Below, piece by piece: positions 1-8,054 of a stretch of DNA of 64,000 bases. Position 1 is the first letter of the stretch, and every line of letters begins with the position of its first letter. Made by a program: the position numbers and the translations under genes. Origin of the DNA: Streptomyces canus (GTDB lineage Bacteria > Actinomycetota > Actinomycetes > Streptomycetales > Streptomycetaceae); contig NZ_JAUSYQ010000002.1 in the NCBI RefSeq assembly GCF_030816965.1, forward strand, positions 4,809,501-4,873,500, read 5' to 3'. The notes beneath the pieces are model-generated. The model did not search any database. It saw nothing but the letters and a program-made list of their open reading frames with translations, and had not been told where the DNA came from.

Positions 1-217
1 TGGCGGCCGCGTTCGCTCCAGCCGAGCCGCCTCCGCCCCCCTGAACCCGGACGAACACCCTCGCCAGCCACGGGAAATCAGCTTTCCGGAACTGGAAGGT
101 GCCCGGGTCGTTGTGGACGACGACCCGGCGAAGGCCCATCGTGCCCGGCTTCAGGCAGAGTTCACCGGTGTCCGAGTCCACCGTGAAGTAGTCGTCGCAT
201 ACGCAGGCGCGCGCCAT
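1..217 (-). CDS. Gly-rich tail tip/minor tail protein (partial)
   Basis: Partial: the gene runs off the left edge, leaving 72 N-terminal residues. The start ATG at 217 follows a GGGAGG ribosome site and lies 27 nt downstream of a copy of the 20-nt late leader element. Two cysteines open the protein (MARACVCDDYFTVDSDTGEL). A short beta-rich segment follows (GTFQFRKADFPWLARVFVRVQ), then a glycine run GGGGGSAGAN. That layout is typical of glycine-rich phage tail-fibre or tail-tip proteins in which a poly-Gly core follows a short N-terminal module. It is last in the tail operon, which fits a distal adsorption component. The precise role is inferred. Confidence 0.6.
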   Translation of the reverse strand, partial: MARACVCDDYFTVDSDTGELCLKPGTMGLRRVVVHNDPGTFQFRKADFPWLARVFVRVQGGGGGSAGANAAA

Positions 218-244
218 GAGAGCCCCTCCCGGGGAATCGCACGT

Positions 245-264
245 GCCCGGCCCACAACCAGCGG
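245..264 (-). promoter_or_regulatory. late leader element copy 1
   Basis: Minus-strand copy of CCGCTGGTTGTGGGCCGGGC, 27 nt before the start at 217. A TAACCT box begins 16 nt upstream of the element, so a transcript would start just before it. No consensus -35 is visible. Confidence 0.7.
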
Positions 265-277
265 CTACCCGCAGAGG

Positions 278-772
278 TTAGCTGGCCGGTTCACCACTCG
301 CAGTGACGTGCACCTGCACCCCCGCCCCAGCGGGCAGCAACGGCAGCAGGCCCAGGCCGAGAAGCGGCTGCGTCCGCCACACGCGGACCATCGCGCACTC
401 GCCGGTCACCTGCTCCAGGGTCACCGTCACCGTGTGGTCGTCGCCCGGGTGAGGATCCACGGGCAGTGCGCTGATCACCGGGGCTTCTGCGAACGGCTCG
501 GCGTACGTCCAGGTGGCGCGGCCGTCAGCGGCCGTCGTGAGGACTGCGGCGGCGGGTGCCGCGCCCCGTGGTCCGGGCGGCCCCGGCACACCCTGTTCCC
601 CCGGCGGTCCCGGCACCCCCGGGACACCCTGCTCACCTTGCAGCCCCTGGTCGCCTTGGCGCCCACGTCGGCCCGGCTTCCGAGACAGCGTCCTCGACTG
701 GCGGTTCAGGTCGCGCAGGACGCCGCCCATGGGGTCCAGGTTGCGCCGCGCTGCGGATCCTCGTATCGCCAT
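278..772 (-). CDS. collagen-like tail fibre protein
   Basis: 164 residues. The start ATG overlaps the stop of the upstream gene (ATGA at 772), so translation is probably coupled. After a basic N-terminal stretch (MAIRGSAARRNLDP) there is a run of Gly-X-Y triplets at roughly residues 35-65 (GDQGLQGEQGVPGVPGPPGE), the hallmark of a trimeric collagen helix. A beta-rich C-terminal domain of about 85 residues follows (ATWTYAEPF to VQVHVTAS). Phage collagen-like proteins usually form trimeric stalks carrying a C-terminal binding head. Its place beside the Gp37-like gene and the tail-tip gene supports a side-fibre role in adsorption. The receptor is unknown. Confidence 0.7.
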   Translation of the reverse strand: MAIRGSAARRNLDPMGGVLRDLNRQSRTLSRKPGRRGRQGDQGLQGEQGVPGVPGPPGEQGVPGPPGPRGAAPAAAVLTTAADGRATWTYAEPFAEAPVISALPVDPHPGDDHTVTVTLEQVTGECAMVRVWRTQPLLGLGLLPLLPAGAGVQVHVTASGEPAS

Positions 773-1797
773 CAGTCCCCCAGATCGCTGCTCAGCGGCG
801 CAAGGGTGACCTGGACACTCTCGCCGTCTCCGTCCTCCGACACCTTCACGCCGCCGATCTTCAACCGCTGCCGCAGCGGCCGGCATGTCGCCGCGGTGGT
901 GACGTCCACACACCAGCCCGGCACGAGCCTGGCCACGTCCACCGCAGCCTCCGGCGACAGGGTCACCTCGTCGGAACTAAGGAACACCGGCACCGGGTAC
1001 GCCGACGCACGCTTCGACCGCGCCGCCGACGCCCCCGAGGCACTCGTCGTCACCGAGGTCTCCTCCACGCTGCGCTCGAGCAGCCCGTAGTAGGAATCCA
1101 TACCGCCCGAGACGCCCTTGACACCGCTGTCTTCGTCGCCGTGCACGATGTAGCGAGTCACGAGCGCCGAGCCGTCCTCGGCGACGACCAGGCCCTCGGG
1201 GAAGTCGACGTCCGTGAGCGTGCCGACGCTCGCGTCCCAGTCCTCCGGCATGAGGACGATCGTTGAGCCGATGGCCGTGTAGTCGAGGCCGGTATCCGCG
1301 AGATCGCGGAGGTGGTCGCCGCTCTGCCCGATGTCCTCGGTGTACTGCCGTCCGCCCTCCACACCGGAGCGCCCGAGGATGTCCACGGTATGGCCCGGGT
1401 CATCCGGCGCGAACGCGTCCTCGATCAGCCAGCTCGCGATGTCGGTGAGGTCGGAGCCGTCGAACACGATCGACTCGTGCGGAACGCGCCGGTCAAGCCA
1501 CACCAGAATGTCGGAGGCCCACAGCTCCACCTTCCCGAACGACCACTCGGCCTGGATGATCGGCCCCTCCCACACGGTGACACCGTCGCGGGCAAGGACA
1601 AGCTTGTGACGCCACGTGCGCACCTTGCCGAGCTGTGCGCAGCAGTCGCCGTCCGGGTTGATGACGACGTGCGCCGTGCTCACGTCGTCCAGGATCCTCG
1701 TCCAGTCCACGGACACCAGCGTGTCCGCCGGCGTCACCACCGCTCCGCCCCGATCCACGATGTAGGCCGAGTGGACGCCACACCCTGCTGAAGACAA
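772..1797 (-). CDS. siphovirus Gp37-like minor tail protein
   Basis: About 341 residues from a TTG at 1797, the first in-frame start after the leader element, with a G-rich ribosome site just upstream. The frame is open further upstream but would have to translate through that element. The segment WTRILDDVSTAHVVINP followed by WRHKLVLARDGVTVWEGPI and WLDRRV matches the ReqiPepy6 Gp37-like family of siphoviral tail proteins (PF14594 type). These act at the tail tip or baseplate. The middle (about 140-200) has a region typical of the family (DIASWLIEDAF, DLADTGLDYTAIGSTIVLMP). It ends in an ATGA overlap with the collagen-like gene. The start codon is less certain than the family call. Confidence 0.75.
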   Translation of the reverse strand: MSSAGCGVHSAYIVDRGGAVVTPADTLVSVDWTRILDDVSTAHVVINPDGDCCAQLGKVRTWRHKLVLARDGVTVWEGPIIQAEWSFGKVELWASDILVWLDRRVPHESIVFDGSDLTDIASWLIEDAFAPDDPGHTVDILGRSGVEGGRQYTEDIGQSGDHLRDLADTGLDYTAIGSTIVLMPEDWDASVGTLTDVDFPEGLVVAEDGSALVTRYIVHGDEDSGVKGVSGGMDSYYGLLERSVEETSVTTSASGASAARSKRASAYPVPVFLSSDEVTLSPEAAVDVARLVPGWCVDVTTAATCRPLRQRLKIGGVKVSEDGDGESVQVTLAPLSSDLGD

Positions 1798-1820
1798 CGG
1801 GCCCCCTGCGAGAGAAGGAG

Positions 1821-1840
1821 GCCCGGCCCAAAACCAGCGG
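1821..1840 (-). promoter_or_regulatory. late leader element copy 2
   Basis: Minus-strand CCGCTGGTTTTGGGCCGGGC, 23 nt before the proposed TTG start at 1797. A TAGTCT box starts 15 nt upstream. The plus-strand cargo gene at 1950 lies just beyond the promoter. Confidence 0.7.
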
Positions 1841-1949
1841 CACGACGCCAGACTAAACGGCCCGAGCCGGCGGTAAGTCATCAGGCAGAGGGCTGGGGAA
1901 CGGTTGGGCGCTGTGAGACAGGAAGTCGGTCACGGTCCGGGGAGGAACA

Positions 1950-2423
1950 ATGTGGTTCTGGCGGAAGCGGACCAAGAAGAAGCGGCTGACTTCGGTGGGC
2001 GTCTCGCTGACGGGCGTCTCGGCGAACTGGGAGGCTGTGAAGACCGATCGGGGACGGGCCCGGGAGGCCCTGCACCGTCTGGAAGATCATCGGATGCTCT
2101 ACGACGTCTACGAATCGGAGATCGCCGATCAGGTCGTCACTTCGGCTGAGCGTCTGCGGTCCTATCTCAGCGAGCAAATCCCTGAGTGCGAAACTATCGA
2201 ACTGCGGAGCGGTCTTCGGGAGATTCAGGCAGCGGTGCGTCAGTTCCTCACCGGCATGAGCAGCAACCGGGCACGGCGGAACTGGAATCCTTTCTGCAAC
2301 GCATTGCGGCGCCTGCGTAGGCGAGTGGGAACAGCGGTAGTCGAGATCGCTCAGACCTTCGACATCCCCGTGGATGGCGATCTCGCTCGCATCGTTGAAG
2401 CGGGCCGCAGGGCCGATCAGTAG
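1950..2423 (+). CDS. hypothetical cargo protein, plus strand
   Basis: 157 residues, with a good ribosome site (GGGGAGGA) before the ATG. It is basic at the N-terminus (MWFWRKRTKKKRL) and otherwise helical and charged. There is a central heptad-like segment (LRSGLREIQAAVRQFLTGM) and an Arg-rich stretch (NALRRLRRRVGTAVVEI). No signal peptide, membrane helix or known motif is visible. It lies against the direction of all neighbouring tail genes, its end overlaps the end of the next tail gene by 7 bp, and it sits directly upstream of a late promoter. This is the usual layout of a moron (extra prophage gene expressed independently). Function unknown. Confidence 0.7.
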   Translation: MWFWRKRTKKKRLTSVGVSLTGVSANWEAVKTDRGRAREALHRLEDHRMLYDVYESEIADQVVTSAERLRSYLSEQIPECETIELRSGLREIQAAVRQFLTGMSSNRARRNWNPFCNALRRLRRRVGTAVVEIAQTFDIPVDGDLARIVEAGRRADQ

Positions 2424-3757
2424 CCGCGGCCGGTGACCCCGATCGTCAGGCGCGCGTCGTCGGCGGGCGGGTGGATGGCGTCAGTCTCCAGGCAGACGCA
2501 GACCGAGGCGCAGTCGAAGGCCGGCCATGTCGGAGAGGCGCCGCCTGCCCCCCACACACTCGTGCTCGTCTCGCAGTTGCCCCCGCACTCCACAGTGGCG
2601 CGGCCGATCTGCCCGTCCAGCACGAGCGTGCCACCGGCGGGGACGAACCCGACCTCGAACACGGCGAGCGGGTCGCAGCGCTTGCGGTCCGCGATCTCCG
2701 CACACGACAGGTCCCCGTCCTGCTCGGCCCGCTCGTAGAAGGAGATCGTCAGCCGCCGCAGGTCCTCACTCCCGGCGAAGACCGAGATCACAGGCACATC
2801 CGTGCCCCACGCCGGACGGTTGGACAGATCGAGTTCGTAGCACTCCCGGTTCGTGGCGAGCGCCTCACAGAAGCAGGAGGAGGGCACGGCCGGTTGAGGG
2901 GGCGCCGGTGGTGTGCAGAACGGGTCCGCGCACGCGGCCGCCACGTCCGGGCAGCCCGCAAGCCGGCACGACCCATCGGCGCACTCACCCGAGGCGTTCT
3001 GACCGGTGTGCAGGCACCACGTGATGCACTCGGTGTCGTCGTCGGCCGGCAAGTGGACGTCCAGCAGCGGGATCTCGTCCGTCCACGCCCACGGAGTGGC
3101 AGCGACGAGAACGAACTCCACGGTGATGATGTCCGCGCCGATGGAGCACCGCCCGGAGGCGCAGTTGCCGTCGCCGTGCCGGGCCGTGACCGTCGGGCCG
3201 TCCACCAGCGCCACGCGCCGGTAGGTGCGGCGGTGCCGCTCGTTGAATTCGGCTGGTGTTTCCTGTTCGCCGGGGCAGCAGTTGAACATGCTCACGCAGT
3301 CGCCGCCGCACGCGCTGCCGGTGCAGCCTTGCAACGCCTCGGCCAGGAAGTGCAGTCCGTACTCCACGGCGCAGCAGGTGGCGCCGAGGAGGAGGCCAGT
3401 CACGGTGATGGTGCGCGGCTGCACCCGGGCGGGGCCGAGCGCGCCGCCGCCGACAACGGCGTTCGTGACCACCCGCTTCACCGGATAGTCGTCGATGCCA
3501 TCGAAGGAGAGCGGCAGGAACCCGGCGAAGTCGGCGGACTCGGGGACGTCGGGGTCGTACCAGGGTGCGGGGTTGTCCGGGTCGTCGGGTGTCGTGTACG
3601 GCCGGCCGTCCGGGTCGAGGACGTCGGCGGTGAGGGTGTCGCAGCCGCAGATGTCCGGGCCGGAGTCCAGCGGGGAGCCGACGGTCTCGAGGTAGGCGCG
3701 TAGGCGGGCCGTGTTGATGACCTCGATACCGCCTACCTGGAGGAAGTCGGTCAGCAC
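2417..3757 (-). CDS. cysteine-rich phage tail protein (distal-tail position)
   Basis: 446 residues from GTG at 3757, with ribosome site AGGGGTG and leader element copy 3 upstream. It follows the tape measure, the usual place for the distal tail protein. The N-terminal half (VINTARLRAYL, DYPVKRVVTNAVVGGG, RVQPRTITVTGLLLGATCCAVEYGLHFLAEAL) looks like a Dit-type ring protein that begins with a beta domain. The C-terminal half (VISVFAGSEDLRRLTISFYERA to DARLTIGVTG) looks like a beta-sandwich. It is strikingly rich in cysteine (CGCD, CCAVEYG, CTGSACGGDC, FNCCPG, SSCFCEA), as are many virion proteins here. Assignment is by order and fold impression, not by a diagnostic motif. Confidence 0.65.
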   Translation of the reverse strand: MLTDFLQVGGIEVINTARLRAYLETVGSPLDSGPDICGCDTLTADVLDPDGRPYTTPDDPDNPAPWYDPDVPESADFAGFLPLSFDGIDDYPVKRVVTNAVVGGGALGPARVQPRTITVTGLLLGATCCAVEYGLHFLAEALQGCTGSACGGDCVSMFNCCPGEQETPAEFNERHRRTYRRVALVDGPTVTARHGDGNCASGRCSIGADIITVEFVLVAATPWAWTDEIPLLDVHLPADDDTECITWCLHTGQNASGECADGSCRLAGCPDVAAACADPFCTPPAPPQPAVPSSCFCEALATNRECYELDLSNRPAWGTDVPVISVFAGSEDLRRLTISFYERAEQDGDLSCAEIADRKRCDPLAVFEVGFVPAGGTLVLDGQIGRATVECGGNCETSTSVWGAGGASPTWPAFDCASVCVCLETDAIHPPADDARLTIGVTGRGY

Positions 3758-3781
3758 GTGGCACCCCTAATTCGGAGAGGT

Positions 3782-3801
3782 GCCCGGCCCACAACCAGCG
3801 G
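3782..3801 (-). promoter_or_regulatory. late leader element copy 3
   Basis: Minus-strand CCGCTGGTTGTGGGCCGGGC, 24 nt before the GTG at 3757. A TAAGCT box starts 14 nt upstream. Confidence 0.7.
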
Positions 3802-3831
3802 CGTCCCTCAGCTTACGGCCGCCCCACCAGG

Positions 3832-6800
3832 TCACATGCTGTACGTCAGCGCCATGCGGTGCATGACCCGGGCGGCGGTCGTCTCGGCGTCGCCGACCTG
3901 GGAGATGTTGAACACGGGCGCGATGGTGACCCCGCCGTCGCTGCCCGGCGTGGAGGAGGAGCCGTCATTGCCGAGCATCTCGGCCAGACCTGACTGCGCG
4001 GCCAGCTGCCGGGCCCGCTTCGGCTTCGTCAGGGGGATGATCACCTCCGGGCCCGCCTCCCCGACCAGGGCGTGGGTGGGCCCGAGCACGATGCCGCCGT
4101 CCGCGAACGGCAAGTACTTGCGTACGGCCGACGGCAGACCGCTCTTGATGCTCGACATGATCCGCGAGCCGATGTTGCCGAGCGCGCCGGCGATGCGGCC
4201 CGGCAGGCCCGAGAACAGGGACACGATCCCGGAGATCAGCGACGAGACAGCGCCTCGCGCTGCGCCCGCGGCGCTGCTGAACACACCCGCGATACGGGAA
4301 CCCAGGGCGCTGAGGGTCGACACGATCCGGCCTGGCAGGCCGGAGAAGAACGAGACGATCGACGAGCCGAAGGACCGCGCGGCGGACAGGGCGCTCGATC
4401 CGGCCGACCGGAACAACGCGGACAGACGGCTGGGCAGCGCGGCGGCGGCCGATGCGATCCGGCCCGGCAACGACGAGAAGAACGCAGCCGCCGATGACAG
4501 GAACGACGAGATCGCCGAGCGGGCCGAGTTGAACGCCGATGTGAAGACCGACAGCAGCTGCGAGCCCAGCGACGACAGGCCGCTGACGATCCGGCCCGGC
4601 AGCGCGGTGAAGATGAACACGACGGCCGCGATCGCGGTCAGGATCGCGATGCCGACGGCCGCAACGGCCTGCACGAACAGGTCGACGAGCAGGCCCGGCA
4701 GCGCGGCAAGCCCAGACATGATCATTCCGGGTAGTTGGGTGAAGAAGCCGACGACCGTGGTGAAGGCGGTCGTCAGCCACGAACCGATGGTCGTGACGAG
4801 GCCGGTGAAGAACGTCGTGATCGTCGAGCCGAGCGCCGAAAGCCCGGAAACGATCATGCCGGGCAGTTGGGTGATGAACGTGACCGCCGACGTCAGCCCC
4901 GACACGAGCCCGGTCAGTACACCGACGACGCCCTGAATGATCGGGACGACGATATTGATCGCGGCCCACAACGCGAACGCCGCGGCGACCTGGAGCACAG
5001 GCGCGAGGAGTTGGACGATCAGGACGACGAGCGGCGCGAGGGCAGCGACGAGTCCGGCGATCGGAGGCAGGATCGGGATCAGCGCCTGCAAGATCGCGTT
5101 GATCGCGTCGACGATCGGCGGCAGCACCGGCAGCAGAGCGTCAGCGAACGCGGTGTAGACGGGCACCAGTGCGGTCGCCACCTGCACGAGCACGCCGGCC
5201 AGCGTCGACAGCAGCGGGGCGAGCCCGACGAAAATCTGAGCGACAGCCTGCCCGACCCCGGCGGCGAGCGGCGCCATGCCCTGCACGAGCATCCCGAACC
5301 CCTGCGCGATCTGCGGCAACACGGGCATGAGCGCGCCGACCAGCGCCTGAATGATCGGCGTGAACAGCGTCGCCAGGGTCTGCAGAACTGGCGCGAGCGC
5401 CTGCGCCAGGACCGCGACGAGCTGACCGGCGAGCGGCAGCAGCGGGGACAGCGCGGACAGGACCGAGCCGACAGCCGCACCCACGGGCCCGAGGCTCGGC
5501 CCGATGATGGCGAGCCCGTCGGCGAGCGCGGACGCGACAGTCTGGAGGCTCGGCGCGATCGCCGCCAGGGCGGGCCCGAGCGCGTTGATGACCCCGGTGA
5601 TCGCCGGGCCCAGGGTCGAGAAGACCGGCGCGAGGGCGGGAGCGATCTGCCCGATCTGTGTGACGAGCGCGGACAGGATCGGCCCGAGCTGCGCGGCGAT
5701 CGTCGCAACCGTGCGGAAGACGTTCCCGACCGCCTCCTGACCGGCCGCGCTCTGGACGAAGTCACGGAACGCACCCGTGATCGTCTGAAGGTTGTTCAGC
5801 AGCCCGCCGCCTGCGCCGGACGCCGCCGCGAATACCCCCGACACGATCTGCCCGACGTTGGAGGCGATCGCGCCGAGCTGCTGGAAGACACCGACTGCGC
5901 CGCGTACCGCTTCAACCGCGCGGCCCGACGCCGCGAACGCGGACAGGAACGTCCCGAACTGCGCGCCTGCCTGCGCGATTGCGCCGCCGATCTGAGACCC
6001 GAACGCCTGCGAGACGGCCGCGGCGACGTCCAGGAAGCCCTTCGCCAAGGGGGCGACGGCAGCCTGAAGCCCGGCTGCGGCCTGCGTGGTGCCCTGGATG
6101 ATGGCGTGCAGCGGCCCGACAGCCTGCTGCGATGCCGCGAACTTCAGGCCCTCGTCGGCGGCCTGGCCGAACTCGGTCGCCAGTGCGGCGAGCTGCGTCC
6201 GCAGCGGCAGCAGGTTCTTGATCGCCGCGGAGACGTCGTCGGCGAACTGGGCGAAGAACGCCTGCTGAATGGACTGCTGGACCTTCTGCAGCTCCGGCCC
6301 GAGATCCCTTACCGCGGTGACGGCCCGCTGTGCGGCCGGGGCCAGCTTCTCCAGCGCCTCTTCGAACTTGGCGGCGTCACCCGAGAACGCCGCCGACAGG
6401 GCATCGCCGACTCCGAGGACGGCAAGCTGCAGGGTGCCAAGAGCGACCTGGGCCCCGGCCATCGCCGCCGGAAACGCGGCGACGATTCCGGCGGCCGGGG
6501 CGAGAGCGGCCGTGAGCGCGAGGACGCCCTGCGCGGCGCCCGCCGCGGCGATCCCGAGTACGCCAAAGCGGAGCGCCGACGACAGCGCCGTGCCGAGGCG
6601 ACCGGCCACCCCGGACAGCCCGGCCAGGGCCCGCGTGAACCGGTCGTTATCGACGTCGACGTTCGCGTTGACCGTGACGTCGGGCGGCCGGTGAGCCCTG
6701 ATATGGGCGTCGAACCCGTCGAGATCGGGGACGACCCGGATCGAGACTTCTTCGCCGGCGAGCGCGGCCCGAAGCCGCTCGACGAACCCGGTCAGGTCAG

Positions 6801-7074
6801 GCGCGACCGGAATGTTGATCGAGTCGAGGGAGCGCAGCCCGTCCAGGAGCTGCGCATCGAACCGCCGCAGGTCCGGGGTTACCCGGACAGTGACCGCAGC
6901 GGCGTCCAGGCCCCTTTGGATGCTGCGGCGGATCTGCGCGCCGATACCGCGAGTTGCGCGGTTGAGAGCGCGCTGGATCCGGATGCCGAGGTCACGCGCA
7001 TCCGCGACGGCCCCGCTGTCATCGAGGTCGATGCGTATGACCGCGCGGCCGTAGTCCTCGTCCTCGCCGGCCAC
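3832..7074 (-). CDS. tail tape measure protein
   Basis: 1080 residues from GTG at 7074, 28 nt after leader element copy 4. It is the longest tail gene and follows the two-frame chaperones, as expected for the protein that sets tail length. The N-terminal 180 residues hold repeated short modules (VRVTPDLRRFD, IPVAPDLTGFVERLRAAL, IRVVPDLDGFDAHIRAH, VNANVDVDNDRFTRAL). A long Ala/Gly-rich helical body with several hydrophobic stretches follows (about 190-240 and 640-760). The C-terminal part repeats a SGLPGRIxSxLSALGS-like unit. It ends in FADGGIVLGPTHALVGEAGPEVIIPL, a common ending of siphoviral tape measures. It has no recognisable lysozyme or peptidase domain. Confidence 0.92.
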   Translation of the reverse strand: MAGEDEDYGRAVIRIDLDDSGAVADARDLGIRIQRALNRATRGIGAQIRRSIQRGLDAAAVTVRVTPDLRRFDAQLLDGLRSLDSINIPVAPDLTGFVERLRAALAGEEVSIRVVPDLDGFDAHIRAHRPPDVTVNANVDVDNDRFTRALAGLSGVAGRLGTALSSALRFGVLGIAAAGAAQGVLALTAALAPAAGIVAAFPAAMAGAQVALGTLQLAVLGVGDALSAAFSGDAAKFEEALEKLAPAAQRAVTAVRDLGPELQKVQQSIQQAFFAQFADDVSAAIKNLLPLRTQLAALATEFGQAADEGLKFAASQQAVGPLHAIIQGTTQAAAGLQAAVAPLAKGFLDVAAAVSQAFGSQIGGAIAQAGAQFGTFLSAFAASGRAVEAVRGAVGVFQQLGAIASNVGQIVSGVFAAASGAGGGLLNNLQTITGAFRDFVQSAAGQEAVGNVFRTVATIAAQLGPILSALVTQIGQIAPALAPVFSTLGPAITGVINALGPALAAIAPSLQTVASALADGLAIIGPSLGPVGAAVGSVLSALSPLLPLAGQLVAVLAQALAPVLQTLATLFTPIIQALVGALMPVLPQIAQGFGMLVQGMAPLAAGVGQAVAQIFVGLAPLLSTLAGVLVQVATALVPVYTAFADALLPVLPPIVDAINAILQALIPILPPIAGLVAALAPLVVLIVQLLAPVLQVAAAFALWAAINIVVPIIQGVVGVLTGLVSGLTSAVTFITQLPGMIVSGLSALGSTITTFFTGLVTTIGSWLTTAFTTVVGFFTQLPGMIMSGLAALPGLLVDLFVQAVAAVGIAILTAIAAVVFIFTALPGRIVSGLSSLGSQLLSVFTSAFNSARSAISSFLSSAAAFFSSLPGRIASAAAALPSRLSALFRSAGSSALSAARSFGSSIVSFFSGLPGRIVSTLSALGSRIAGVFSSAAGAARGAVSSLISGIVSLFSGLPGRIAGALGNIGSRIMSSIKSGLPSAVRKYLPFADGGIVLGPTHALVGEAGPEVIIPLTKPKRARQLAAQSGLAEMLGNDGSSSTPGSDGGVTIAPVFNISQVGDAETTAARVMHRMALTYSM

Positions 7075-7102
7075 CGGGCAACCCCCGCTTTCGCGTGTGG
7101 TT

Positions 7103-7122
7103 GCCCGGCCCAAAACCAGCGG
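7103..7122 (-). promoter_or_regulatory. late leader element copy 4
   Basis: Minus-strand CCGCTGGTTTTGGGCCGGGC, 28 nt before the GTG at 7074. The upstream box is weaker here (TAGCGG, 16 nt upstream). Confidence 0.65.
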
Positions 7123-7182
7123 CTACAGCAGACCGCTACGGGCCTGCCGTGATCTCCAGACTATCCGGCCCTACCTTCGGAC

Positions 7183-7503
7183 TTATGCTCGCGCGTCCTC
7201 GGCCGCCGCCTGTGCCATCAGCGCACGTGCCTGGCTCGGGTCGATGCGGGCCGCGCTGCGTGGCCATGCCCCTTCGGCCGGTCGACGGCGGGCGCCCTTG
7301 GGCGGGGCATACAGCTCGGCCCGGTTCCGCTGCCGCGCGGCGTCGTCCTCGGCCGCCATGTCCATGGACGCCTCGGCGGCGTTCAGCATTCGCCTCAGCG
7401 GCCAGGTGTGCGGGTCGACGCCCTGGAGGGCGAGACTCCCGTCCCACGCCTCCCAGCCTGCCGCGATGGAGTCGAGGAGGCGGAAGACGACGTAGTAGGG
7501 CGG
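7183..7503 (-). CDS. tail assembly chaperone, downstream (T) frame reached by -1 frameshift
   Basis: This frame has no start at its beginning. It opens after a TAA at 7506-7504 and encodes PPYYVVFRLLDSIAAGWEAW, then DGSLALQGVDPHTWPLRR and a charged tail. It ends at 7183. The aromatic YVVFRLLDSI segment is typical of the second half of actinophage tail chaperones. It is in the -1 frame relative to the upstream chaperone and overlaps it for about 109 nt, the standard GpG/GpGT arrangement. The slip must happen after the TAA. The nearest candidate is CCGCCCT (7503-7497), where CGC CCT could re-pair as CCG CCC. No canonical XXXYYYZ site is seen, so the exact site is inferred. Confidence 0.75.
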   Translation of the reverse strand, partial: PPYYVVFRLLDSIAAGWEAWDGSLALQGVDPHTWPLRRMLNAAEASMDMAAEDDAARQRNRAELYAPPKGARRRPAEGAWPRSAARIDPSQARALMAQAAAEDARA

Positions 7504-7937
7504 TTACCACCACCCCCATACAGCTCGACCACCCATTCGAGGAGTTCGACGATGACGCGCGTCGGCAGGCGGAACGCGTCGACGACACGGGCGCCCTCGT
7601 GCTGCGCCGCGTAGGCCTCGGCCTCGTCCAAGTCAGTGAAGGACTCCAACACGCTGCCGGCCTGGTCCTTGACTTCGAGGCGGAGGAACAGCGCGGCGGA
7701 CTCCTCCTGCATCTGCTTGGCGAGGAACAGGCGCAGCGCTCGTGCGGTGCGGCGGACGTCCTTCGGGTCGGCCTCGGCGAGGTTGTCCAGGTCGATGCCC
7801 TTGGCCTTCTGGGCGTCGCGCAACTCGGCGTACGCGTCCATGAACTCATCGCCCATGACCTCAGGCTGGAACCGCAGCTCGGTTCCACCGATGTCGGCGA
7901 CATGGGGCTCAGTGTGAAGGGCAAAGGTTTTGCGCAC
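7395..7937 (-). CDS. tail assembly chaperone, upstream (G) frame
   Basis: 180 residues from GTG at 7937, with ribosome site GGGGAAG and leader element copy 5 upstream. It is acidic and helical (EVMGDEFMDAYAELRDAQKA, ADPKDVRRTARALRLFLAKQ), with DLDEAEAYAAQHEG and RVIVELLEWVVELYG near the end of the conserved part. A low-complexity Ser/Thr/Arg tail follows, as expected when most ribosomes do not shift. Two chaperone products normally coat the tape measure during tail tube assembly. The position just before the tape measure, with an overlapping -1 frame after it, makes the call firm even without a sequence search. Confidence 0.85.
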   Translation of the reverse strand: MRKTFALHTEPHVADIGGTELRFQPEVMGDEFMDAYAELRDAQKAKGIDLDNLAEADPKDVRRTARALRLFLAKQMQEESAALFLRLEVKDQAGSVLESFTDLDEAEAYAAQHEGARVVDAFRLPTRVIVELLEWVVELYGGGGNRPTTSSSASSTPSRQAGRRGTGVSPSRASTRTPGR

Positions 7938-7965
7938 AGGTCTTCCCCTGGGGTTTCCGCTCCTC

Positions 7966-7985
7966 GCCCGGCCCACAACCAGCGG
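7966..7985 (-). promoter_or_regulatory. late leader element copy 5
   Basis: Minus-strand CCGCTGGTTGTGGGCCGGGC, 28 nt before the GTG at 7937. A TACCCT box starts 16 nt upstream. An overlapping TTGAAC-N16-TATGGC pair is the only copy with a recognisable -35. Confidence 0.7.
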
Positions 7986-8054
7986 CGCACCCCCGAGGGT
8001 AGCCATACCAGCGGAACAGCCTCGTTCAATGGCGCGTTGCGGCAAGATCAGATT

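Noticed and set aside
560..680. Direct repeats in the collagen-like gene as a DNA repeat element
   Set aside because: They encode Gly-X-Y triplets, so the repetition is explained by the protein.
1493..1843. GTG start in another frame just after leader element copy 2
   Set aside because: That frame gives a basic low-complexity product. The Gp37-like frame is clearly coding.
2471..3703. Long open frame opposite the distal tail gene on the plus strand
   Set aside because: Its sequence is dominated by Arg, Gly and Ala as expected from the complement of a high-GC gene. It has no ribosome site and it lies wholly inside a well-supported gene.
4735..7152. 805-codon plus-strand open frame opposite the tape measure
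   Set aside because: Low-complexity Arg/Asp/Gly product mirrors the Ala-rich tape measure. It is an antisense artefact of GC bias.
245..7985. 20-nt repeats as attachment sites or a CRISPR array
   Set aside because: The copies are kilobases apart, have one orientation and a fixed distance to start codons. There are no spacers and no cas genes.
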